Positions 1 to 8,660 of a DNA stretch of 42,406 nt are shown piece by piece (within the stretch, counting starts at the first letter, position 1; each line of letters opens with the position of its first letter). The DNA comes from Bacteroidota bacterium (GTDB lineage Bacteria > Bacteroidota > Bacteroidia > Sphingobacteriales > Sphingobacteriaceae). Both the position numbers and the translations under genes were made by a program. The notes beneath the pieces were generated by a model. The model saw nothing but the letters and a program-made list of their open reading frames with translations, was not told the origin of the DNA and did no database searches. The stretch is taken from the NCBI GenBank assembly GCA_013289045.1, contig JABDAU010000029.1, forward strand, positions 1 to 42,406, read 5' to 3'.

Positions 1-1
1 C

Positions 2-1753
2 AAAGGCCATCTGAAAGATCTCACGAAAGTGGTGCTTGGCGTAATTTTTGTTATTGCAGGCATTAATACATCATTAGCCGCAACGCCGGATTCTTTAGCA
101 CATATTTTCGATAAACTCCCACAGGTATCCGAGCCCGAACGCGCACTTACCGCAACGGCCATTTACAAAGCCAACCTAAGAAAAACGAGTGAGGCATATG
201 CGATGAATATGCTGAACCATTTGTATGAGCTCGCAGCCCATTGGAATGATAAACGATTACAATGGTCGGTTTATGGCATGCGCGCCGATTACTATTCGGT
301 GAAAGAAAAGCTAAATGAAAAAAGCACTGCCTATTATCTTAATGCAGTCGACTTCGCCACAAAAAATAATTTAATGGTTGAAAAAGGAATAGCATTAAAT
401 GACGTTGCTGTTTATTTTTTTATTAATGGCCATAATAACGATGCCTGCCGGTATTTTTTACAGTCGATGGAGAAGTTCAGGGAAGTAGGGTTAGCCAACG
501 TGCCGGGAATTGACAAATATCTTTTTAACGTAGGCAGCTTTTATTACAAATTGGGCGATTTTGACAACTCCAAACCAATGCTGGAACAAGCGTTGATATA
601 TTCCAAACCATTATCGCGCGAAAGGATCAATTACCGGAACACGCTGGGGCTGGTGTACCGCAATTTCAAACAATTTAACCCTGCGCTCAACAATTTTCAG
701 CAGGCGCTCCAGATGGCCATTGCTACCAAAGACACTGTTTGGATAGGCATTGCCAGGGGAAATATCGGTTCATGCTATTTTTTGGAAGGGCGATACCAAA
801 AAGCTATCCCCTATATTGAAAACGATTATACTACATCTTTAAAATACAATGAAAAACAAAATGCTGCCATAGCTTTATTAAGATTGGTTGCAATCAACAT
901 TAATTATAAAAACTCCTCTGTAGCAGGCAAACAGCTTGATACTGTGTCCGCATTACTAAAAAGTGATACTAAGGAAGATGTACTGAAAGAAACGACAGAT
1001 TTTTATGATCTTAAGTCGAAATTATACGAGGAGCTGGGGCAATCTGCACAATCTATCGCGTACCGTAAAATATATGAGGTTTATAAAGACAGCCTGATAA
1101 AACGTGATAATCTTGCAGCGGTTCAGCGTATACAAATGCAATACGAAGCCGATGAGCGCCTTCGCGAGTTGAGCAGAATAGAGGCTAATGAACGGGTACT
1201 AAACGTTAAAACTGATGCAGGCATCGCGGTCCTGATGCTATTGCTTATTATATTGGTATTGGTGTACAACCGCCAGCGGTTGAAGAATAAAAAAGACAAG
1301 GAACTGCTTTTAGCCGAAAAACAAATGATAGACGAGCGCTTAAAAAACGCCCGCATAGCCTTACATAAGTTTACGGAGAATATACGCCAGAAAAATATAT
1401 TGATAGAAAACTTTAAGCAGGAAATAGATAAACTCAGCACGGAATCGGTAGATAAATCGGATGCCGACCTCCTGGAGAGATTGCTGCAGGCGCATATCAT
1501 GACCGATGCAAATTGGACGGAGTTTAAACGGCTTTTCTCAAAAGTGTACCCTGGCTTTTTCGTTAACCTCAGCAAACAAAACCCTACCCTGTCCACTACC
1601 GACACCCGCATTGTAGCATTGATGAAACTCGGACTTAACAATGCAGAAATGGCCAACATGCTCGGCATTACAGTTGAAGGCATAAAGAAAGCAAAACAAA
1701 GGCTTCGCAAAAAAATGGATACGCAGGCCGCACTGAGCCTTGATGACGAGTAA
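2..1753 (+). CDS. TPR protein with membrane segment and C-terminal HTH (5' partial)
   Basis: The frame is open to the left edge, and the residues before the GTG at 29 (KGHLKDLTK) look like the basic start of a signal peptide, so the true start probably lies upstream of the window. Counting from that GTG, a hydrophobic segment ends near residue 18. Helical TPR-type repeats fill about 20-350 (for example YQKAIPYIENDY). A single membrane segment lies near 397-415 (AVLMLLLIILVLVYN), followed by a coiled coil to about 450. A LuxR-like helix-turn-helix closes the protein at about 520-565 (NNAEMANMLGITVEGIKKAK). This TPR-TM-HTH plan is common in Bacteroidota. I infer that sensing takes place outside the membrane and that the HTH is cytoplasmic. 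DNA binding and target genes are unknown. The next gene starts 226 bases downstream on the same strand. Confidence 0.82.
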   Translation, partial: KGHLKDLTKVVLGVIFVIAGINTSLAATPDSLAHIFDKLPQVSEPERALTATAIYKANLRKTSEAYAMNMLNHLYELAAHWNDKRLQWSVYGMRADYYSVKEKLNEKSTAYYLNAVDFATKNNLMVEKGIALNDVAVYFFINGHNNDACRYFLQSMEKFREVGLANVPGIDKYLFNVGSFYYKLGDFDNSKPMLEQALIYSKPLSRERINYRNTLGLVYRNFKQFNPALNNFQQALQMAIATKDTVWIGIARGNIGSCYFLEGRYQKAIPYIENDYTTSLKYNEKQNAAIALLRLVAININYKNSSVAGKQLDTVSALLKSDTKEDVLKETTDFYDLKSKLYEELGQSAQSIAYRKIYEVYKDSLIKRDNLAAVQRIQMQYEADERLRELSRIEANERVLNVKTDAGIAVLMLLLIILVLVYNRQRLKNKKDKELLLAEKQMIDERLKNARIALHKFTENIRQKNILIENFKQEIDKLSTESVDKSDADLLERLLQAHIMTDANWTEFKRLFSKVYPGFFVNLSKQNPTLSTTDTRIVALMKLGLNNAEMANMLGITVEGIKKAKQRLRKKMDTQAALSLDDE

Positions 1754-1979
1754 CTGCTCTTTATCCAAAAAGAAACAGAATCTATAGCCTATTTTAACCT
1801 TTACAATAACTTCATAACACATTTTAGATAAAAAGGGCACGATTTGGATGAAAAAAACGTTCAAATTATTATTTGTCCACCTTTTGTCCCCCTGTTTACA
1901 TATGCAAAACGCCCATTCAGCACTTAACTTTACCCTAAGCAAAAAATCAACTACTAATTAATTTACAAATATCATTGTT

Positions 1980-2189
1980 ATGGACCCAATAATAATGGAA
2001 AAGAAAAAATGCCGCCGCTGCGGAGTTGGCCGCCTTGATAGCCGAGTCAAACGTGGCCTGCTTGTCAAAACATTTTTGTTTTGGCTGCCGATAAAAAGAT
2101 ACCGTTGCGATAGCTGTTACAAAAAAAGTTACGTTTTAGGCTCGGCTTCAGTACCCGCAAAAAATCAGCCGCGCCTGCAAGTGCTTTAA
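1980..2189 (+). CDS. Small zinc-ribbon-like protein
   Basis: This is a 69-residue basic protein with two CxxC knuckles: CRRC at residues 11-14 and CDSC at 43-46. The hydrophobic stretch LLVKTFLFWLPI lies between them. The four cysteines suggest one bound zinc ion, a treble-clef or zinc-ribbon arrangement. A second ATG six codons in (position 1995) could be the real start, because neither has a clear ribosome-binding site. I do not recognise a named family. Related short proteins of Bacteroidota often have one membrane-facing segment between paired CxxC motifs, but that comparison is from memory. It may share a transcript with the regulator upstream, although the 226-base gap argues for its own promoter. 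Confidence 0.6.
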   Translation: MDPIIMEKKKCRRCGVGRLDSRVKRGLLVKTFLFWLPIKRYRCDSCYKKSYVLGSASVPAKNQPRLQVL

Positions 2190-2533
2190 TTAAAAAAATA
2201 CCCCTTTATTATAATAAGCTGAATTGACCATTATACCTTTTACCATTATACCTTTTAAATTATAAAACATTGTGGTTTGCTCATCCCTGCCGGTAATTTA
2301 CTGTACAGTTATTACCCGGCATCCGCTTTCTATACTAAAGGGAAAACATAAGGCGGAGAAAAATTAAGCAGGGCGTTAACGGACCGCCTTGCTCCCCCTC
2401 TCAGCCTTGGGAGGGGGTTTGGGATGGGTTTATGGTCGCTGTTTGTCATGCTTACCTAAAATTCGGGCCTACATCTGCCAGCAGCAAACTTTTGCGGAAA
2501 ATTATACGTTACTTTATATCAGAAAGGTATAAT
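2190..2533. other. Gene-free stretch with short tandem repeat
   Basis: This 344-base gap holds an exact tandem pair of a 15-base unit, ACCATTATACCTTTT, at 2227-2256. It also has a C-rich/G-rich imperfect palindrome near 2391-2425 (CTCCCCCTCTCAG...GGGAGGGGGTTTGGG) of the same style as the repeats near 20.2 kb. An upstream in-frame ATG at 2432 precedes the VWA gene but adds 34 residues with no family resemblance. No other gene is visible. Confidence 0.5.
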
Positions 2534-3631
2534 ATGCGCGGTTTTGGATTTTCCAAATTTAAGCCCAACGATATCCCCAAAGGCGGTTTCGACGAATTAC
2601 TCAAGCTTTTTCTTGAATTGCTTAACTATACATCAGGCGATGCCGGCGAAGCGTTGGCCTGGATGAATGAGCTTGACAAGCAATACAACATCACCAATGA
2701 CGAATATGGCATGGGTGATTTTATTGACGAGCTGAAGCAAAAAGGTTACCTGGATGACGACCAGCAAAATGGCGGCTTCAGGATAACTGCAAAGGCAGAA
2801 CAAAGCATTCGTCAGTCTGCATTGGAGGAAATATTTGGCAAGTTAAAGAAATCAGGTAAGGGTAATCATCGTTCGCCGCAATCCGGGCAGGGCGATGAAA
2901 AGAACGCGGAGCGGAGCGAATTTGAGTTTGGCGACAGCCTGGACCAGATAGATATGACGCAATCTATCCACAACGCACAGGTAAACCATGGCATCGGCGA
3001 TTTTATGATGACCGAACGCGACCTGGAAGTGGAGGAAATGGACTACAAGACCCTCACCTCCACCGTGCTGATGATAGACATATCGCACTCCATGATCCTT
3101 TACGGTGAAGACCGGATAACGCCCGCAAAAAAGGTAGCTATGGCGTTGGCTGAGCTCATCCGTACCAAATATCCAAAAGATACACTGGATATTGTGGTTT
3201 TCGGCAACGATGCATGGCCCATAAGTTTGAAGGATTTACCTTACCTGCAGGTTGGCCCCTATCATACGAATACGTATGCCGGCCTTGAGCTGGCAACCGA
3301 CCTGTTGCGCCGCCGCAAAACGCACAATAAGCAGATCTTTATGATAACCGATGGTAAACCTACCTGCCTGAAGGAAGGAAACCGCTATTATAAGAACAGC
3401 ATCGGCCTCGACAGGAAAGTGGTGAATAAAACGCTTAATATGGCGGCACAATGCAAACGGCTGAAAATACCGATCACCACATTTATGATAGCAAAAGACC
3501 CCTACCTGCAACAGTTTGTACGTAAATTTACCGAAACAAACGGCGGCAAGGCGTTCTACAGCTCCTTGAACGGCCTGGGCGAATACATTTTTGAAGACTA
3601 CATCAGGAACAGGCGCAGGACGGTTAGGTGA
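2534..3631 (+). CDS. VWA-domain protein (MoxR/Mg-chelatase partner type)
   Basis: The protein has 365 residues. I chose the ATG at 2534 (MRGFGFSKF) because AGAAAGG lies just before it and the 34 residues from the in-frame ATG at 2432 look non-coding. The N-terminal 100 residues are helical (DELLKLFLELLNYTSGDAGE), then comes a charged linker. A von Willebrand A domain starts near residue 176. Its MIDAS metal site is visible: DISHS at 182-186, a threonine in NTYAGLE, and an aspartate in MITDGKP. VWA proteins of this type work with AAA+ ATPases as metal-dependent adaptors, like the D and I subunits of Mg-chelatase or ViaA with RavA. The next gene is such an ATPase, 162 bases downstream. The substrate is unknown, and no chelatase H-type subunit is nearby. 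Confidence 0.85.
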   Translation: MRGFGFSKFKPNDIPKGGFDELLKLFLELLNYTSGDAGEALAWMNELDKQYNITNDEYGMGDFIDELKQKGYLDDDQQNGGFRITAKAEQSIRQSALEEIFGKLKKSGKGNHRSPQSGQGDEKNAERSEFEFGDSLDQIDMTQSIHNAQVNHGIGDFMMTERDLEVEEMDYKTLTSTVLMIDISHSMILYGEDRITPAKKVAMALAELIRTKYPKDTLDIVVFGNDAWPISLKDLPYLQVGPYHTNTYAGLELATDLLRRRKTHNKQIFMITDGKPTCLKEGNRYYKNSIGLDRKVVNKTLNMAAQCKRLKIPITTFMIAKDPYLQQFVRKFTETNGGKAFYSSLNGLGEYIFEDYIRNRRRTVR

Positions 3632-3793
3632 TGCTTGAATGTGCAAATATGCAGATGTGCAAATGAAGGAATATACAATAAAGTGCTTTTCCAATTTTCC
3701 TTCTCAAAAGAGTCTCGCCGGAAAATGCGCCGCATGGGCCATGTTAATGAAGCGACAACCCATGCACCAATGAACAAATGAACTATTGAACAA
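3632..3793. repeat. Degenerate short direct repeats between the VWA and AAA+ genes
   Basis: The spacer contains repeats such as ATGTGCAAAT / AGATGTGCAAATG (3637-3665) and GAACAAATGAAC copies (3773-3797). The last copy overlaps the start codon of the ATPase gene. Neither arm forms a strong hairpin. These look like simple-sequence drift rather than a binding site, but they sit where the start of the downstream gene is set. Confidence 0.35.
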
Positions 3794-5296
3794 ATGAACT
3801 ACAAAGAAATAAAAACACTTGGCGAATTAAAAAAAACCGATTACCGGAGCAGATCTGTAAAAGATGAGCTGCGGGCAAACCTGATAGCGCAGCTGAAAAA
3901 AAAAGAAGGCGGCTTTGAAGGCATTATCGGGTTTGAGGATACGGTTATTCCCGACCTGCAAACTGCCATACTTTCACGTCATAATATTTTACTTTTGGGC
4001 TTACGCGGACAGGCAAAAACGCGTATCGCACGCCTATTGGTAAACCTGCTGGATGAATATATCCCATATATTGAAGGATCGGAATTATTTGATGACCCGC
4101 TGGCGCCAATATCATGGTTTGGCCATAACGAAGTGATTGCCAAAGGCGACAATACCCCTATTGCCTGGCTACACCGTTCGGAACGCTATACCGAAAAGCT
4201 GGCCACGCCTGACGTTACCGTTGCCGACCTGATCGGCGATGTCGACCCGATAAAGGCAGCCACGATGAAGCTCACCTATTCAGATGAGCGCGTGATCCAC
4301 TTCGGATTGATCCCACGTGCTCATCGCGGCATATTTGTGATAAATGAATTGCCCGATCTGCAGGCGCGTATCCAGGTTTCGCTCTTCAACATTTTGCAGG
4401 AGCGCGATATCCAGATCCGCGGCTTTAAACTGCGGCTGCCGCTTGATCTTCAGTTTGTATTTACTGCCAATCCTGAAGACTATACCAATCGCGGATCGAT
4501 CGTAACACCGCTAAAGGACAGGATCGAAAGCCAGATATTGACGCATTACCCGCGTTCGGTAGAGATCTCACGCAAGATAACCCAGCAGGAAGCATTGCTT
4601 ACACCCGAACAAAAGGTGGCCATTGAGTCCGACGATTTGGTAAAAGACCTGGTGGAACAGATCGCTTTTGAGGCGCGTAACTCGGAATATGTAGATAAGA
4701 AATCGGGCGTATCTGCACGTCTGACCATTGCCGCATACGAGAACCTCATCAGCAATGCCGAGCGCCGTATGATCATTAATGGCGAAAGCAGCACCTTTGT
4801 GCGCATAAGCGACTTTTTAGGTGTTATCCCAGCGATAACCGGTAAAATAGAATTGGTTTATGAAGGCGAAATGGAAGGCCCGGCGAAGGTAGCTAATATG
4901 CTTATCGGCAAGGCCATCAGAACGCTGATGCTGCAATTCTTCCCCGATCCGGAAAAAGCCAAAAAATCGAAGGCGCCAAATCCTTACGTCGAGATCATTA
5001 ACTGGTTTAGTAATGGCAACAACCTGGCTATCGATGATAATATATCTATAGCGGTTTATAAAAAAATATTGAACGAGGTAGATGGCCTGAAAGCACTTGT
5101 TAAAAAGCTTCATCCCCGTTTAAGCGAGAACCAGCAATATTTGCTGATGGAATTTGCGCTGCATGGTTTAGCGGAATTTTCGCAGCTAAGTAAGGGATTT
5201 TTGGATAACGGCTTTGCATTCTCGGATATGTTCAACAGCCTGTTCAACCTGGAACCGGATGACGACGACCTGGATATTGATGATGACCGTTATTGA
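3794..5296 (+). CDS. AAA+ ATPase, MoxR/Mg-chelatase I-like
   Basis: This is a 500-residue ATPase. The Walker A loop is GLRGQAKT at residues 69-76. Walker B is GIFVINEL at 179-186, where the usual DE pair reads NE. Sensor 1 is FVFTANPEDY near 221-230, followed by the arginine-containing stretch PLKDRIES. This order matches Mg-chelatase subunit I and MoxR-type AAA+ proteins, which couple ATP hydrolysis to remodelling of a partner through a VWA protein. That partner is the gene directly upstream. The C-terminal 150 residues end in an acidic tail (EPDDDDLDIDDDRY). The pair probably forms one operon. The target complex is not indicated by the neighbours. The D-to-N change in Walker B could alter catalysis or simply be typical of this subfamily. 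Confidence 0.85.
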   Translation: MNYKEIKTLGELKKTDYRSRSVKDELRANLIAQLKKKEGGFEGIIGFEDTVIPDLQTAILSRHNILLLGLRGQAKTRIARLLVNLLDEYIPYIEGSELFDDPLAPISWFGHNEVIAKGDNTPIAWLHRSERYTEKLATPDVTVADLIGDVDPIKAATMKLTYSDERVIHFGLIPRAHRGIFVINELPDLQARIQVSLFNILQERDIQIRGFKLRLPLDLQFVFTANPEDYTNRGSIVTPLKDRIESQILTHYPRSVEISRKITQQEALLTPEQKVAIESDDLVKDLVEQIAFEARNSEYVDKKSGVSARLTIAAYENLISNAERRMIINGESSTFVRISDFLGVIPAITGKIELVYEGEMEGPAKVANMLIGKAIRTLMLQFFPDPEKAKKSKAPNPYVEIINWFSNGNNLAIDDNISIAVYKKILNEVDGLKALVKKLHPRLSENQQYLLMEFALHGLAEFSQLSKGFLDNGFAFSDMFNSLFNLEPDDDDLDIDDDRY

Positions 5297-5312
5297 ATAA
5301 TTACACCATTCC

Positions 5313-5411
5313 GTCATGCTGAACTTGTTTCAGCACCTCATAATAACGGTATACACCATGCACTCGGCTACCTGTTTAGTGAGTTCCCGAAACAAGTTCG
5401 GGATGGCATGA
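5313..5411. repeat. Imperfect inverted repeat
   Basis: The arm GTCATGCTGAACTTGTTTCAG at 5313-5333 pairs imperfectly with the arm at 5387-5411, whose reverse complement reads TCATGCCATCCCGAACTTG and on. The element lies just after the AAA+ ATPase stop codon. Sequences of this type recur in Sphingobacteriaceae intergenic DNA (from memory). It may act as a terminator or simply be a mobile palindromic unit. Confidence 0.55.
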
Positions 5412-5417
5412 TTTTCA

Positions 5418-5459
5418 TAGTGAAACTTACGAAGTTTGAAAACTTCGTAAGTTTCACTA
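5418..5459. repeat. Perfect 20-bp hairpin with 2-base loop
   Basis: The arm at 5418-5437 (TAGTGAAACTTACGAAGTTT) is exactly complementary to 5440-5459, with only GA between. A palindrome this long would form a cruciform or a very stable RNA hairpin. It lies between two plus-strand genes and has no U-tract, so an intrinsic terminator is less likely than a repeat element. Confidence 0.8.
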
Positions 5460-5582
5460 CTTTGAATTACCCTCCTCAATCAACAACAAAAAAATCACAT
5501 TCGCTTATTAGTTGCAATATCGCCGGAGATTACGATATTTGACCTAAAAGCAGCGTAATTTATCAACCTTGATTGCTGCTTA

Positions 5583-6473
5583 ATGCCCATGAAGAAAACA
5601 TTGCAGTCAGTTTTTGATTTCCTGTTGTTCAGCAATATTTTCATGGCATTGTGCGCTGTGTCGCAGGGGCTTGTTACATTCGCGCTCATCGGTTCAAAAC
5701 CGGTTTATTCGGTATTAGGGATATTGTTCGTATCCACGCTTGCCATTTACAATTTCAGCATCCTTATCAGCAAGCCCCAAAAACCGCTCGACTCGCCGCA
5801 CAAACGCGAGCGCTGGTTTTTTTCACATTACAGGCTAATGGTAACACTTACCATCGTGTCCATTCTTGCCCTGATGCCTTTATTTGTGCTTATCTCAACG
5901 GAATCCAGGATACTGCTTATATTTCTCGGTGTATTGTCATTTGCATATGGGCTGCCGCTTTTCACGTTGGGCGATAAAAAATTCGGGCTACGCAACATCC
6001 CGGGGCTAAAGCAATTTATGATCACCCTGGTGTGGACAATGAGCACTGTATTGCTGCCAATGCTCGAATCGCAGCACCTTCATCTTGGCAGCATCTCCAT
6101 GCGCGATACCACTATTCTTATCGCCAAACGCTTCCTGTTCATCGGTGCGTTGACGGTACCATTTGATATCCGCGACCTTTTCCACGACAAGCAATCGGGC
6201 CTCAAAACCGTACCGGTTATGTTTGGTGAGAAAAAAGCATACCTGTTTTGCCAGGTATTACTTGCCGCCTATATCGTATTGCTTTTCATTTTCAGGAACA
6301 ACGGGCTCAATAATGACTTCTGGGCGCTCTCAATAACAGCCGTATTAGCCGGATGGCTGATCTTCAGATCAAGCTGGCAAAAGAATGAGTACTACTATTT
6401 CTTCTTTGTCGACGGCATCCTCATCCTCCAATACCTGCTGCTCGTGGTATTCGGCGCATTACCTGTTCTCTGA
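5583..6473 (+). CDS. UbiA-like integral membrane prenyltransferase
   Basis: This 296-residue protein has about eight or nine hydrophobic membrane segments, as in UbiA-family prenyltransferases. The second aspartate-rich motif is intact: D195-x2-D198-x3-D202 in PFDIRDLFHDKQSG, followed by LKTVPVMFGEKKA, a typical UbiA neighbourhood. The first motif, usually NDxxDxxxD, is degenerate here (YNFSILISKPQKPLD, about 56-70). UbiA enzymes transfer isoprenyl groups onto aromatic or other acceptors in the membrane. Loss of the first motif raises doubt about normal Mg-diphosphate chemistry. The ATG at 5589 is an equally possible start. A methyltransferase follows 106 bases later on the same strand, so the two could act on one lipid or quinone-like product; this is inference. 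Confidence 0.75.
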   Translation: MPMKKTLQSVFDFLLFSNIFMALCAVSQGLVTFALIGSKPVYSVLGILFVSTLAIYNFSILISKPQKPLDSPHKRERWFFSHYRLMVTLTIVSILALMPLFVLISTESRILLIFLGVLSFAYGLPLFTLGDKKFGLRNIPGLKQFMITLVWTMSTVLLPMLESQHLHLGSISMRDTTILIAKRFLFIGALTVPFDIRDLFHDKQSGLKTVPVMFGEKKAYLFCQVLLAAYIVLLFIFRNNGLNNDFWALSITAVLAGWLIFRSSWQKNEYYYFFFVDGILILQYLLLVVFGALPVL

Positions 6474-6579
6474 TCATTTCATTACCGGTATCGCAGCAAA
6501 TATTCTTAATTAAAAGATTGTAATACTAAAAATACAAAGTTTTGTTACACTTTGCTATCCGATTTCGTATATCTGAAAA

Positions 6580-7197
6580 ATGGCCGCTAATTATAATAAC
6601 TCAGCCTGGTTTTACGACGCTTTGTCGCGCGTGGTTTATGGCCGTTCGCTGGTAAGGGCGCAGGTATGGTTGTTAGAATATGTACCCGAAAATGCCAATA
6701 TTCTTATTGTAGGAGGCGGAACAGGATGGATATTGGAAGAACTTACGCGCGTACACCCCAGCGGGTTGACCATTACTTATGTGGAGGTTGCAGCCAATAT
6801 GGTCGCCTTATCTAAAAAACGCATAACCGGCAACAATCACGTATCATTCATCACCAACGCCATTGAAAATGTAGTACTGCCGATGGATTTTGATGTGGTG
6901 ATCACTCCTTTCCTATTTGACAATTTTACCGAGCAAACACTGCAGCGTGTATTTTGCCACATTCACAAAGCACTTAAACCAGGCGGCATTTGGCTCAATT
7001 GCGATTTCCAGCTTACCGGTCGCTGGTGGCAGAATGTATTGCTAAAAACTATGTTTGTATTTTTTAGGGTGATATGCAAGATCGAAGCCTCGCAACTGCC
7101 GGACATTAATACGCGATTTGAAGAAAAGAATTATAAGATGGTGGACGAAAAGACCTTCTTTGGTAAGTTCGTGTTATCGCGGGTGTATAAAAAATAA
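6580..7197 (+). CDS. Class I SAM-dependent methyltransferase
   Basis: This 205-residue protein has the Rossmann methyltransferase order. Motif I is ILIVGGGTGW at 41-50. The acidic residue at the end of strand 2 is E69 in YVEVAANM. Strand 4 is FDVVITPFLFDNF, and the post-motif III turn is LKPGGIWLNCDFQ. The N-terminus (YNNSAWFYDALSRVVYG) resembles small-molecule methyltransferases of the UbiE type, but the acceptor cannot be told. Its position after a UbiA-like gene suggests a membrane isoprenoid substrate. The gene ends facing manA, with an inverted repeat between the two stop codons. Confidence 0.8.
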   Translation: MAANYNNSAWFYDALSRVVYGRSLVRAQVWLLEYVPENANILIVGGGTGWILEELTRVHPSGLTITYVEVAANMVALSKKRITGNNHVSFITNAIENVVLPMDFDVVITPFLFDNFTEQTLQRVFCHIHKALKPGGIWLNCDFQLTGRWWQNVLLKTMFVFFRVICKIEASQLPDINTRFEEKNYKMVDEKTFFGKFVLSRVYKK

Positions 7198-7211
7198 GAG
7201 ACGCAAAAAAA

Positions 7212-7271
7212 GAGACGCAATTATGTGTCTCTACGTCATGTTCTATTTGTAGAGGCGCATAATTGCGACTC
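7212..7271. repeat. Inverted repeat between convergent genes
   Basis: The arm at 7212-7234 (GAGACGCAATTATGTGTC...) pairs with 7249-7271 at about 20 of 23 positions. A partial direct copy of the first arm (AGAGACGC) lies just upstream. The element sits between the convergent methyltransferase and manA genes, where it could serve as a two-way terminator or be a palindromic repeat unit. Confidence 0.6.
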
Positions 7272-7281
7272 TAACAATGCG

Positions 7282-8262
7282 TTATTCAATATAGCTTTCC
7301 AGTATCTTAAAGCCTTTATCAGTGCTTAATTCCACCTTATCAACTGTATTTGGCAGCAATAAGCACTCTCCCATTTTAACGGGATAGCTTTCGCCGTTAT
7401 ATTTCAATTCATAAGCGCCTTCAAGGCAAACGTGTATCACGAAAGAATCCAGGTTGCTGTAATCCTTATCAGTGCTTTTATCAAAATCAAGGACGTTTGT
7501 GGTGAAATACGGACAGCTTACCAGGTGAACGGTCTCATCCTTTGCAGGCGTATATTTAGTCTTGTATTCAGGATAATGCTTATAGTCGATAGCAGCCAGC
7601 GCTTCTTCTACATGCAGCTCACGTTTATTGCCTTTGTCATCTACCCTGTCGAAATCATAGATGCGGTATGTGATGTCGGAGGTTTGTTGGATCTCGGCAA
7701 TCAGCAAACCTTTACCAATGGTGTGTACGCGGCCCGCAGGTAAAAAGAATACGTCACCGGCTTTCACATCTTCCTTATTCAAAACGTCGGTCAAATGCCC
7801 GCTATTGAATTGCTTTAGATATTCTTCCTGCGTAAGCTCTTTATTAAAGCCGGCGATCAATGTTGAGCCCGGGTCAGCTTCAATCACATACCACATTTCG
7901 GTTTTACCAAAGGAATTGTGCCGTTCTTTAGCCAGCTTATCATCCGGGTGGACCTGTATCGAAAGGTCTTCGTTAGCGTCGATAAACTTCACCAACAACG
8001 GAAATTCATTCCCAAAGCGCTCATAGATCTTTTTGCCAACCAGCTCATCTTTATATTTCACCAACAGATCGGCCAGCGATTCGCCTGCAAGGCGGCCATT
8101 TTCCACTACCGAAACATCAGATTTTACACCCGAAATTTCCCAGGTCTCACCGCAGTTAGGCAGGCTGCCAAAATCTTTATGCAGATAAGTGCGTATTTTT
8201 TGACCGCCCCATATTTTATCTTTATAAATCGTTTTAAATTTTAATGGATAGAGTGTTGACAT
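7282..8262 (-). CDS. manA: Mannose-6-phosphate isomerase, class I
   Basis: This 326-residue protein interconverts mannose 6-phosphate and fructose 6-phosphate, feeding mannose into glycolysis or GDP-mannose synthesis. The cupin zinc ligands of class I enzymes are all present: Q103 and H105 in SIQVHPDD, E122 in KTEMWYV, and H180 in GRVHTIGKG. The shorter length, compared with about 390 residues in Escherichia coli, matches the Bacillus/Bacteroidota form. The start ATG at 8262 gives MSTLYPLKFK, the typical N-terminus. Convergent with the methyltransferase gene. The cytoplasmic location is inferred from the lack of a signal peptide. Confidence 0.94.
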   Translation of the reverse strand: MSTLYPLKFKTIYKDKIWGGQKIRTYLHKDFGSLPNCGETWEISGVKSDVSVVENGRLAGESLADLLVKYKDELVGKKIYERFGNEFPLLVKFIDANEDLSIQVHPDDKLAKERHNSFGKTEMWYVIEADPGSTLIAGFNKELTQEEYLKQFNSGHLTDVLNKEDVKAGDVFFLPAGRVHTIGKGLLIAEIQQTSDITYRIYDFDRVDDKGNKRELHVEEALAAIDYKHYPEYKTKYTPAKDETVHLVSCPYFTTNVLDFDKSTDKDYSNLDSFVIHVCLEGAYELKYNGESYPVKMGECLLLPNTVDKVELSTDKGFKILESYIE

Positions 8263-8349
8263 GGTAGAATCGAAGAGTTTATATATTAAAAATTGTTGCT
8301 GATAGACTGCTCAAAAATAACTAAATCTTGAATAGTTAGGCCTTCCTTT

Positions 8350-8595
8350 TTATTCTTCGTAGTTTTCTATCGTATCGGTTGAACGCAATTCCGCTTTTCC
8401 GGCATCTTCACCTGCATCTCTGAACGCCCGGCGCTGACGAAGCAGGTCCCAATACTGATCGAGCTCTGATTTTACTTTGTGAAGTTCTTTAACATCTTCG
8501 TCTGAAAGATCCTCTTTTCCATACAAAGCTTCCTCTTTGGCAGTTAACTTTTCGATATGCGACAGCACTGATCTGTCTTCCTGTTTGTTTTCCAT
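8350..8595 (-). CDS. DUF2630 family protein
   Basis: This 81-residue charged helical protein fits a small family best known to me from Actinobacteria as DUF2630. The tell-tale features are an N-terminal LSHIEKLTAKEEALY, a central charged helix, and the near-invariant stretch SELDQYWDLLRQRRA, followed by a short acidic tail. Function is unknown. No catalytic residues are apparent, and a two-helix coiled coil is likely. It sits alone between manA and the hicBA pair, all on the minus strand, with 65-87-base gaps that allow separate transcription. The assignment is from memory of the motif. Confidence 0.78.
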   Translation of the reverse strand: MENKQEDRSVLSHIEKLTAKEEALYGKEDLSDEDVKELHKVKSELDQYWDLLRQRRAFRDAGEDAGKAELRSTDTIENYEE

Positions 8596-8660
8596 AGTTG
8601 ATTTGTTTTGATGGTCGTAAATAAAAGAATGCCTGTAGTTAGTACAGGGTATTTAACGTA

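Noticed and set aside
1123..1942. Two minus-strand frames over the first gene
   Set aside because: They are antisense to the HTH end of the TPR regulator and have no family-like features.
2432..2533. Longer start for the VWA gene
   Set aside because: The extra 34 residues lack conservation-like features, whereas the ATG at 2534 has an AGAAAGG site directly before it.
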